DNA from: Sepiola atlantica | Lineage: Eukaryota; Mollusca; Cephalopoda; Sepiida; Sepiolidae | DNA: 64,000 nucleotides | Assembly (NCBI GenBank): GCA_963556195.1 | Contig: OY744525.1 | Location: 75,116,844 to 75,180,843, forward strand | Direction of reading: 5' to 3' | Part shown: positions 54,480 through 64,000 of the stretch, piece after piece | How the letters are laid out: every line of letters starts with the position of its first letter | Numbering within the stretch: the first letter of the stretch is position 1 | Notes under the pieces: generated by a model | Told to the model about the DNA's origin: nothing | Databases searched by the model: none | Seen by the model: the letters and a program-made list of their open reading frames with translations, nothing else | Translations under genes and position numbers: made by a program

Positions 54480-54750
54480 CTAATTCTCAACATTTCAAGA
54501 GAGTTTGTGATCTTAGTCAAATTCCTGCAATTTTCTTTGCTTTATACATAAGATATTTTTTATGTTTACTCCTCAGTTTATTTTTATTTTTTTGTAACTA
54601 AAATTTATAAAACCTTTTAAATGCTGCCATAAGATGAGATCCTTAAAAAGTTGAACCTACTTTAAATTCAGTCATCATTTTATAGATGGTAGCTATGGTT
54701 ATGGCAATCTCAGGAACTGACAATAGCAATATTGACAAATGGGCAGAAAA
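54480..54750 (+). repeat. Diverged duplicated segment, copy 2
   Basis: Partner of 53435-53760. Confidence 0.6.
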
Positions 54751-54784
54751 CAATATCACCGCAGAAGCATGAGACAAGACGAGG

Positions 54785-55165
54785 ATAAACAAATAGTAGC
54801 AATAATATATACATGCATACATACACAAACATGCATACATAGACGCACATAAACATATACGGACATACACACACAAACATAAATACACCTGAATACACTG
54901 AGTTGCAGATACACACACACAAACAAACAAATATAGACACAGGCATACACATCTGTATACATATGTAAATATAATAGAACACAGATGCATGCATACGTAG
55001 ACACACAGGCACACAAGAATAAAAAAAAACACAGATGTATGCATACATATAAAACACACACACACACACAGACATACAGACATATACAAACTTTCATGTA
55101 GGCAAAACTATGCACACATATACATGCAAAGACACTGAAGCAAACACAAAATACAAGCATAGATG
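54785..55165. repeat. CA/ACAT-rich simple-sequence region
   Basis: Mostly A, C and T with ACACAC, ATACATAC and GCATAC motifs, continued after a repeat copy at 55346-55530. Open frames here are cysteine- and valine-rich artefacts of composition. Confidence 0.85.
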
Positions 55166-55215
55166 CATAAATTACCTCCTAGCCTTTGAGCTGGAATAAA
55201 AATGCAGTATATGTT

Positions 55216-55346
55216 CTGTCCTTGACTGCGGCAATTTTAATTTTTGCTCCATCTCGAGTGCCTCTTTTTGGAGAGATAGATATCTCCCTATATAAAAAAG
55301 ACCTAGTGTTTAACTCTACCCTCGTGGGGAAGCAAGTAAATAGGGA
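55216..55346 (+). repeat. Short interspersed repeat, tail family, copy 2
   Basis: Aligns with 1-138 throughout, embedded in CA-rich DNA. Lacks a recognisable head. Confidence 0.6.
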
Positions 55347-55530
55347 CACAGGTATGCACATACATACAGACATGCACACAAACAAATATATACAGGCATA
55401 CAAGCATAAGTAAACATACATACATGTATGCACACACATACACACAAACATAGATGAACACATCTACACCCAGGCATCGACACATCCACATACAAATATA
55501 GAACTACACAGCAACATAAACACATACAAA

Positions 55531-56212
55531 TACGAAGAAGAAGACCATCTTTATATAACCAAGCACAATGTCATTTAATATATAAAGTAAAGTCAGTCTT
55601 TTTATCGTTTTCATCTAATCGTCAGCTTTCTTCTTACAAAATCAATATTTAATTCTGGTTTGTCAGTTTTTCTTGTAGATCGTTGCAGCATGTTGTTAAG
55701 AAAAATAAAATGTAACTCGAATGAATTTCTTCCAGAAAATACTTTGTCGGCATCGGAATTATTTTCAAATGGCCGCCATCTGTATTCGTCCATTCAAAGT
55801 TACTTCCCTTTGATTGGAACAAAAAAACAATATCTTTGAAAAATTGTCTTGGCATAGCTTAAAAAGAAAAGCAAAACAAATGACAAGTAAATATACAACC
55901 GGGCAACGCCGGGTAGATACAGATAGTGTATAATAAGAAAAAGCTCTCACATAAAGACATACACAGAGGCAGACAGACGTGTGTTGTGGATCGGGGATTG
56001 AACCCAGTGTGTTCTGATTACAAAATAGAATCTTGTTATTTCTGTGCAAGGACAAGAGTTCACTTATGCAAATGACCATTGTTTTACATGAGCGAATTCT
56101 CATTGAAATAAAAAAGTAGAAACTTTCCCTCTCGGGTGTGGCGATAATATTACTGTAAATCGAGTGTTAAGCGAGAAAAGAAGAAAGAAATTGAATTGGC
56201 ATTTTGTGTTGA
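55531..56212. other. No gene recognised
   Basis: Holds ACCGGGCAACGCCGGGTAG at 55898-55916, a small perfect hairpin like those at some transposon ends. No gene seen. Confidence 0.5.
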
Positions 56213-56575
56213 GTTGTTCTTGGCCTTTTGGCTAAGATCAAAGTGTAGTATCTGTTCCGATGGATACTGCACCTCATAGACTGGTATTATCTTGGCCTTC
56301 GGGGCTTGATTTACGCCGGTCTATGGGTCTGTCCTGTGCAGTTCTAGGAGGTCCACCCTCCCAGGCTTCGCTTCCCCTCTTTTGGGAGGAGTAAGTTTAT
56401 TGCTTACTGCCTGAGGCGCCCCTACCGGGGAATGCCAACAGGGCTGCCCAGGCAATTTTTAAACCCCACTTTCCCGACCCGACCTTGGATCACATCTTAC
56501 TTGTGGGAGTAAGATAAAAACTGGCCTTGTGCCTAACTCCTGGAGAGGAGTAAATCAATACTCGATTGATGAGAG
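56213..56575 (+). mobile_element. Element headed by the 5' end of U2 snRNA
   Basis: 56217-56257 follows U2 snRNA nucleotides about 7-47: TTGGCCTTTTGGCTAAGATC, then the branch-site-pairing GTAGTATCTGTTC, with one inserted A. It then departs from U2: no Sm site or later stem loops are present. The next 300 bases are GC-richer and structured, including CATAGACTGG pairing with CCGGTCTATG (56275-56284 and 56318-56327). The end (CTGGCCTTGTGCCTAACTCC, 56513-56532) resembles 92-120 and 55300-55320. It is not a functional U2 gene. A SINE with an snRNA head is the simplest reading. Confidence 0.6.
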
Positions 56576-58619
56576 TCAGATTTTTTTTAAAAGTTGGATC
56601 ATCGTGTTTTGGAGAATTGCTAATACAATTCTAGGGTTGGACTTTTGATTTTTTTCATGTGTGCGCATTTTTTTTCTTCCTTTTATGAACTACAAAGAGA
56701 CAAACACACAAACACACAAACACACACACACACAAACACACACACATGCTTCAGACAAACCTATTGGTCCTGTAGAGTTTTGTCCACTGCTTTAACCATC
56801 AAGATTTGTTGATTCGTTGTAATGTTATCTTAAAAACTGTTAATGTTTTCCTTGTCATTTTTCATTTTATTATTTTTCATCTTGTTTTCATAACTGTTTG
56901 ATGATGTCGGAGATATTTACGCACAATCTGTTTCATTTGACAGGAGACATATTCTTATATTCTTATTGTTTATCAACTAAGGAAATCTTTCTCACACTAA
57001 AGACAGATTTACAATCGGAAAGGAAAGAGAAAGGTAAATGGATAAGTGAATGCATAATGGCTGGATTGCTAAAGCCCGACAGTTGAATGTGCCAGCAGAG
57101 AAGACCACCTCTGGCAAACCCTAGTTGTTTTGGGAGAACATAGTCAAACGTGCTTGTGTATGGATTCCGTCGGGCCTCACCAAAAACAAGAGGGGAGGGG
57201 AATTAATTGTGGTCTGATTCAACAGATAAACCGGTTGATGATGATAAAAGAAAGTCTTGTTTTCTTGTTTGCTGGCACTCAACGTTTGCACTTGTACTAG
57301 TTTGGTAAACACAGCTGGCTCAGAATATTCTCTTCAGGGCATGTATTATATAAGAATATTATATAAATAATGACCGAAAAATACTTTTTATATGAAATAT
57401 GATGTTATTTAATCCAGATGCCGTTTTAGTTACATGTTTACCTTCTTCTTGTAAAAATATTTCTTTGGCATTAATTCGGAGAAAATATTCTACTATATGA
57501 ATAAGTGAGGTAAATATGGAGGAAAAAGAAAGAAAATAGAAATACATTTCGTTTGTTTTGTTTAGTTTTACAGCGTATCAACCCATTTAGTATTTTTAAG
57601 GCAGATTCTCATCAATTTGATTAAAGATTTCATGTTTCAAGTTCTTAATATCTTAAAAATATGCATTCATGGTGTGAGCTTTTACTAGTTGATGGTAAAT
57701 GTATGTTTATACCACCAGATGATTCTATTTAATGCATAGACATGTACTACCACTTGACCCAATATGAATCTGAAAAAAAAAATGGCAAAAGGAGTGACTC
57801 CACATTCCACAAATTTCCATAATTGGAGCCTCACTACCGTATGTAGATTGAAAGACCATTCACAGGATGTTGACCGGATACCCCATGTTAGTTATCAAAG
57901 GAGCCACTACCGACCATGACACTCAGACTTTTGTTCTGAGCCCCACGGCTTATGTATTTGTTTGATCTAATTCTTTTCGTGGTTTTGTTGGTATATGTTG
58001 CAACACCAGGCCCAGGCTTATTTTACCTGTGATCCTGTCACAGGGATAGTGTTTATATATCCCATATGTAGAAATAACAGTGCACTATCACACACATTGT
58101 ATGTGTTGGCTGCTTACAATAATGTATATTGATCAGTATTTGTTTAAATTGTCCAAATAATTCGGAAACCAAGCGTTTCCGGAATTGTTAACACATATAG
58201 AACATAATTCCGAAGTTATGACATCGATTTTTCAAGCACTCTGTATACAGGATGTTTTGAATTGAAAAAATTAATTATGGTGACCCCCATCCTCCGTTAA
58301 AGTTGGTCCTTGATATGACCTTTAAATGCACCCGGTGGTGAGGCTTTAATTTGGTAGCTTCACAGGAAGTGTGTAGTCACTCCTTAGTAATCATTACTCC
58401 CAGCTCCACTCTGACCTGGATTAGTAGTACCTGTTAGGGTCCCATCTATGATTTTAATAATCTCTCATTTAAAGACAATTTATGGCAAATTGGAAGAGTA
58501 CCTGACTCAAAGTTAGCAGCAAACGGTGTTCAGTCAGATTTAGTTCCTGATATTAAAGACTTCCTGTTTTGGGTCGTTTACTTTTCTGGTCTGCCAAGTT
58601 TTGTACTAATTTTTATTTA
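56576..58619. other. No gene recognised; (CA)n tract
   Basis: A (CA)n stretch at 56697-56745. The rest is AT-rich without a recognised gene. Confidence 0.5.
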
Positions 58620-58623
58620 TTAA

Positions 58624-58824
58624 TTTATTTATGAAATTGTTAGGTGAAAGTACAGAATAGTTAACAAAGCCCCCTCCCTTTCCCCAAATAATCTAAATAA
58701 TCTTTTGCAGTTTACGGACAGTGCTGAAATAATAATGTTATTATTTAGAAAGACATTCTTAACATGGGGAGCTAAGAACTTTGTTAACTATTCTGTACTT
58801 TCACCTAACAATTTAATAAATAAA
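58624..58824. mobile_element. MITE-like element with 46-bp terminal inverted repeats
   Basis: 58624-58669 and 58779-58824 are reverse complements, perfect over 35 bases (TTGTTAGGTGAAAGTACAGA and on). The 109-base centre is not palindromic. Flanks are A/T-rich, so the target duplication is not clear. Confidence 0.75.
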
Positions 58825-60155
58825 AAAATTTGGGAAATTAAAACTCTCACCGATTGCATACTATCATTTTTCTCTCGATATAGAGATTGTGTATTATTTG
58901 TGTCCTAATTTTTTAAGTATGATGTTTCACTAACAACCATGCCATAGTTGACTTATTTTCTGATATTGCAGAGTATGTATTATTATAAATAATATTTCTT
59001 ATTAATTAGTGGGACATGTGACCCGGCATTGCTCAGGGAAATTGAGGAACCCAATAAACTCCTGCTCACGCCCCCTGAAGTATGTTTAACCGAATTTGTA
59101 ACTATAATTATTAATTATTGTGTTCTTTAATTATTAAGTTTATAAATAATGATGATCTTTTAAACTTTTGTATTATTTCATAACTAAAAATGAACATTCT
59201 CGCATCAATGTACATACATGCGAAGATTTGAAAAATCAGCCAAGCCAAAATATTGTCAGCGTAAATGCACTCATCCCATTTGCTATGGCAATGGACCTGT
59301 TGGAACACTTACTCTCTTGTGCGGCAACCCACGCACGTAACTAAAATTACTGCTACCATGTTGAAATTATTTTTAGTGTTCTATACAACTATACCCTTTT
59401 TATTTTCTCCATGTTTAAACGTTCTTGTTTTACTATATAAAAGTTGATAATTTTTTGTAAACAAAAATTGTGTATATTTTAGTACGGATTGATTTTGTCA
59501 TTTATTTGATCATTTTGCATCCCTCTACAAGTTAGTTTCGCCATATGCAGACGACAAACGCAGTAGTAACTATACTGAAAACTGAATCACTCATGTGTTT
59601 GCAACGAACGTGAAAAATAGTTTATAAAGTTTGAGTTTCAAGCAAAGAAATGTGGGGGACGGTTTGTTATGTATATTCTAAGAATGGCATGGGAAAGAAT
59701 ATCTTTTTTTTGTATTATTTATGATCTGAAAACGCTACTTTGTAAAACTTTTTTATTAGTCTGAAATCGTTTATCGGCAAAGTAATTAATATGAAGATTT
59801 ATATGCGATTAATACAGTAATATATGTAGGGGTAATGCAAAAAAGCTACTAATTAAATTTCTTCTGTATTTCTTTACAATGTGATGTGTTAAAGGATGAG
59901 GACTTTGATTGAGGTGGGGGATAGTCACTCCTACTTCCACACTGAAATTAGTAAACAAAAAGAAAAATGAAAATGACTATTCGGGTTTAATATAAACAAT
60001 CAACAAATTTGAATGAAACTAATTTTTTTGTTTTTGGAAACACGTACCAATATAAATGGTCTAAATCGTTGACCAAGTAGATTTTTATATATAGCTTTTG
60101 GTTACCAAGTTATGTCCACCAACGGCACATGGGAAAATCTCACTCTATTTTATAT
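58825..60155. other. No gene recognised
   Basis: AT-rich. 59029-59045 (ACCCGGCATTGCTCAGG) resembles the small hairpin at 55898 in degraded form. Nothing else recognised. Confidence 0.5.
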
Positions 60156-60159
60156 ATAA

Positions 60160-60592
60160 GACTAGCGGGGCAAAAGTGTAACATATTTCTATTAAAACTT
60201 CTATCCTTTTACTCCTCTCTATTCTTTTTTCGTTTACCCCTACCTCTCCCACCACCCTCTTTCTCCTTTGATAAACACATGCACACACAAACAACTCTCC
60301 TTTTTTTTCGATTTCTCGAGGCATAAGGTAAGTAACTCCTTGATTAAAAAATCAGAGTTACTTCCCTTTTGTACATGAAAATAGCTAGAAAACCAGGACC
60401 CCCTGACGAAATGTGCACCAGTTTAGGGTCAAAGAATAAATATTTTTGTCTAAATCTTAGATATTATTAATTCTGAGCAACACTGATCAAGAATATACCA
60501 ACTTTGTGGGCCTTTGTTTTGTAGTTTTGGACTTTTAGTTGGACATACATACATACACACACAACTGCCCTTTATATAATAGAAGATATCTA
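60160..60592. repeat. Possible non-autonomous element
   Basis: Begins TATATAAGACTAGCGGGGC and ends CCCTTTATATAATAGAAGA, end motifs I associate with CTAG-ended elements. No second copy is present here, so this is tentative. Confidence 0.25.
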
Positions 60593-61249
60593 TTGTTTAC
60601 TTTTTATAAATATAAGCAACAGTTTTGTGTATAAATTTTATGAGAAACACATTAAGAATGTAGGGGAGATAACTGTAATCACTTTATATACATTTACAAA
60701 ACTACTAGCTTGACCCATAAACTATTTCAGGCATCAATTGAAATATATTTTTTAAAAACGGTGTTATGTAAAAGAGTTTGATTTTCAAATCACGTGTCTT
60801 ATAAGCCCCTTTCCAACGTTATTTTGAACATATAACCCTTCCTCTCTCATTTATAAACCACATCTCCTACCTTCTCAATGATATAGAGTTATCCCTATAG
60901 GTGGTTATGCGATGAACACCTTGTTTAAGGGCACCTAGGTAGGCTACACTATAATTGACTTCACTTTAGCTATTGAAGAGTATATATATATATAAATTGT
61001 CATTAAAATTAAATTGCATGTTAAATATAAAACCTAAATCATTTTGCTGTGCTACATGCTTGTGTTTTTAATGAAACAACCAGAAATGTCTGTTCCATCG
61101 TGACCCTTTATGTATGCTATTTTCTTTCGCAAGAAATGTATGTATTGCAATTATGTGGCATTAAAATCTCGATTTTGAGAAAAATCTTATCCTGCTTTGG
61201 AAGCCATATGTGCGAATGTCAACACTATTGAATGCGGTGTCTTATTTAT
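60593..61249. other. No gene recognised
   Basis: AT-rich spacer; nothing recognised. Confidence 0.5.
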
Positions 61250-61500
61250 ACTTCTGGTGTGGCATGGTATAATGGTTACATGTGCGACTGTGGGCTTAGC
61301 ATGCCGATTTTGAGTCCTGTAGAGACTACTGCATCACTTCTACTAATACTCTTGGGAAAGGTAGATAATTCATATATCTTCCCTCAACATTAATGGATTA
61401 AATAGTAGGGGAGACTGAACTCACAAGCCTTAATTGTGCAACTAGTATAGGAGAAGGAAAACTCCAAAACAACACCAGTCTTTCTCTACTTACCCTGGCA
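61250..61500 (+). mobile_element. tRNA-derived SINE with repeat S body
   Basis: The head (61255-61325) has a box-A-like TGGCATGGTATAATGG and a box-B-like GATTTTGAGTCC. The following body, with CTCTTGGGAAAGG and GGAGAAGGAAAACTCC, matches the repeat S copies at 36.6-37.6 kb, so those are probably headless copies of this SINE. Confidence 0.55.
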
Positions 61501-62050
61501 TTGTTTCCATTAGACAAGCAATACCAGTTCAAGAGAGGTGCGGTTGATGATTGCGCAACCCTTGCTTCACTATAGACTACTGCGCAGGGGATATTCATTG
61601 TATCTCATGGCTAAACAGAGGCCTTTATTCATGCTTTATAAGTCGTCATAATAATGAGTGAGTTTTGAGATGTAATGTTCTGCAACAGCCATACTACACT
61701 TACCTTTGCTTTTGCTATTGAAGAATATGTATATTCTCGTTAAATCAAATATAATGCCAAAATTCGCTTCTGTGTTACATCCTCATTTAACATTATAATC
61801 AAAGCGAGTTTAAGTTGTAATTCTTTCAGCAGACGGTTTTTCAATAATGTATGCAAAACAGTTTATTTAGTGAGTCAGGCAACATTGTGTGAATCCCACA
61901 AAAAAATGCTCAAGAATTCTGAAATAAACATTCATTGTTTGTAGAAGTTACAAACAATGGCTTTTCATTTTCAACAATGCTGAAAATTCTATTGAAAATG
62001 AATTATTTATGATGCCATCTGCTAACAATGTTTTAGCATAGAAATTCTAC
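61501..62050. other. No gene recognised
   Basis: AT-rich spacer; nothing recognised. Confidence 0.5.
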
Positions 62051-62060
62051 TTCTTTTAAG

Positions 62061-62091
<31 letters not shown>

Positions 62092-62429
62092 GTATAATAT
62101 TTTTGTATAATATATTTTTTGTATAATATTTTTAGTTAACACACACTGGGTTCCAACCGGTTTTGAACAGATGCTATGGATAATTATTTCTAAAAAATGG
62201 TATTTTCTTAAAAATTAATATGTAATTTTTTTAATATTTTAAATTTATTTAACATTGAATTAATGAATTTATCTTTTTTAATCTCTTACCATTATTTATC
62301 TATGTTATTAGTATATTCTTTTCTTTTATTTCATTGTATATTTATTTTTATTTATTATTTTCTATCTTTTAAATTTTCATCATCATTCTTCTTCTTCTTC
62401 TTCTTCTTATTATTATTATTATTATCATT

Positions 62430-62468
<39 letters not shown>

Positions 62469-62530
62469 AATTACGTTTATATTTATTCCCGTTTATCATT
62501 TTATTTATTTATATATTTATTAATCATTAT
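62051..62530. repeat. Simple-sequence cluster
   Basis: (AT)n at 62061-62088, a TTTGTATAATAT repeat to 62130, and (TTC)n then (TTA)n at 62388-62464. Open frames are composition artefacts. Confidence 0.85.
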
Positions 62531-63154
62531 TTTTAATTTTTATTCTTCTGGATAATTTTTTTATAATTATCTTAAAACTTACTTCTACTTAGTGCTAGTG
62601 TTAAACTGAAAATTATATTACTGTTTTCTTTCAACTTTTTATATCAAGATATGTTTTAGGATAATGTTTCTTGAAATAGTTTTATTAAATGAATATCTCT
62701 TCAATTTAATTAATAGTGAATTTACCTATTAACTGATTTTTTAAAATATATGTTCTCATATTTTTTAATTTTTCTCTTGGAAAAAAATCTGTAATTGTTT
62801 AAAAGAAAATTCCTTTTTCTATTGTATGTTTTTTCTATGCCTGTAATGTGAACAGTCCTTATTCCCCCTTTTGTGCCCCTTTGTTTTTTCAATATAATTG
62901 CGTTGTAACCTATTTTTAGTGGATTGTAATTATCATATCTCTCCCTCAACCTATCGAATTTCTGTATAACTGAGTATTGTCTGCACTCTAGTCATGATGC
63001 TATGTTTTAACTTCAAACTTTGTGTCTATTCCCTATGATGATTCTTGATATCAATAAAAAACCATATCGTCTCAGAAACGAAACTGTTGTTCATGTCTAA
63101 TTCTTGGAACGTATGTACATGAATATGTCATAAATTTATTTATCTAGTATCCAT

Positions 63155-63225
<71 letters not shown>

Positions 63226-64000
63226 TGCCATTGCCTAGTCGTGTTTTTACTTGCAATTTTTTAATTATGCGCTTTTTTTTAATATTATTATTTTCTGTTT
63301 CAAACAAAGAGAAATTACTCTGCACTGACGGATACAGCATTATGTCCCTTTTTGTAAGATGGCGTCAATATGAAATAATTCCGACCCAGTCAAAGTATTT
63401 TTATTAAGGAATTAAATAGAATTACATTTTATTCTTCTTAACAACATATTGCAACGATCCACAAAAAAATAACTGGCGCACCATAATTATTTGGTAGGGA
63501 AAAAGCTACTATCGGTGCAAAAATCAAGAAACAGACTGGCTTTATATTTTGTATATTAGATGAAATTCTTTTTAATAGCAGAACATTTTATAATTGTCCT
63601 TATACATAGATAAGTGTTAAATAATTAAGAATTAAATAAAAAAATAATTTTTATCATAAATAATGTGAAAAGTTCAAATTTTTATGACTATTTATTTTTT
63701 AGAAAATTGATAATTTGATTTTAATATGAAAATCTGTTTGTTTTCGATCTACATATAAATTCATACAACTACTATTGCATAAGACAACGGTTCTTAAAGG
63801 GTGTTTCCGAGCACTGGAGACATACTTAGGTGTTCTCAAAGAAATTCTACGAGTTAGGTAGATATTTATAATGATAATGATTGATTTATAGTACATTATA
63901 TCCGTACTTTAACTTTAAAATGTTCTTTACGGTAGATTGTAATTTTTATGTTCAAAACAAAAAGATGTCCACAAATAAAAAAAATTTTTTTTTAAATTAA
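62531..64000. other. No gene recognised; (AT)n tract
   Basis: A TA run of about 63 bases at 63160-63222 and otherwise AT-rich DNA. An AATAAA at 63052 has no upstream coding sequence that I can recognise. Confidence 0.55.

Noticed and set aside
54643..55525. Several overlapping minus-strand frames of 100-150 codons rich in C, V and Y
   Set aside because: All derive from CA/ATAC simple sequence, are open in three frames at once, and have no family features.
55985..56070. tRNA-like box B (minus strand of GGGGATTGAACCCAG)
   Set aside because: The rest of a tRNA could not be folded and no A box was found at the expected distance.
56217..56400. Functional U2 snRNA gene
   Set aside because: Only the first ~47 nucleotides match; the Sm site and 3' stem loops are absent and no upstream snRNA promoter was recognised.

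Overview
The window looks like non-coding, repeat-dominated DNA from an animal genome, most plausibly a mollusc and perhaps a cephalopod. The grounds are AT-rich sequence with many (AT)n tracts, no compact gene order, no convincing host exon, and a mixture of Ty3/Gypsy elements with 5'-truncated non-LTR, Penelope-like, 5S-rRNA-headed and tRNA-headed short elements. The species assignment is inference; nothing here names the species directly.

Layout. 1-12 kb: fragments of non-LTR reverse transcriptases, a Penelope-like fragment with a hammerhead-like core, a 1 kb pyrimidine-rich tract, a 5S-rRNA-derived SINE and a palindromic MITE. 12.0-22.1 kb: the main feature, a three-layer nest. An unclassified interspersed repeat (second copy at 10.3-11.25 kb) was hit by an outer Ty3/Gypsy element on the + strand (12027-22069, 218/215 bp LTRs, AAACC target duplication). 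That element was later hit by a second Ty3/Gypsy element on the - strand (16109-20811, 219 bp LTRs differing at one base, flanked by GTATG). The inner element sits between the HH and CC halves of the outer integrase zinc finger. 22-31 kb: a 59-bp tandem array, Helitron-like termini, LINE and SINE relics. 31-33.4 kb: a decayed Gypsy-type Gag/protease relic with a SCAN-like capsid, broken by an 11-unit 37-bp array. 33-46 kb: purine-rich DNA, SINE-body copies, LINE tails, and a tandem pair of ~490 bp units, one with a hammerhead-like core. 46.2-47.8 kb: a ~179-bp satellite array. 48-64 kb: LINE relics, 5S and tRNA SINEs, two palindromic elements, an element headed by the 5' end of U2 snRNA, and microsatellites.

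How the parts relate. Each large Gypsy element encodes Gag, protease, reverse transcriptase, RNase H and integrase, and both have a similar primer-binding site one base after the 5' LTR. The inner element is young, with two frameshifts and one LTR difference. The outer is older, with one nonsense codon, three frameshifts and five LTR substitutions plus two indels. The short elements carry pol III-type or snRNA heads and presumably depended on LINE machinery. No complete autonomous LINE and no host gene can be supported. I did not find a demonstrably new biological system; the best leads are the U2-headed element, the ribozyme-like cores, the AT-flanked hairpin elements and the frame-neutral nested insertion.
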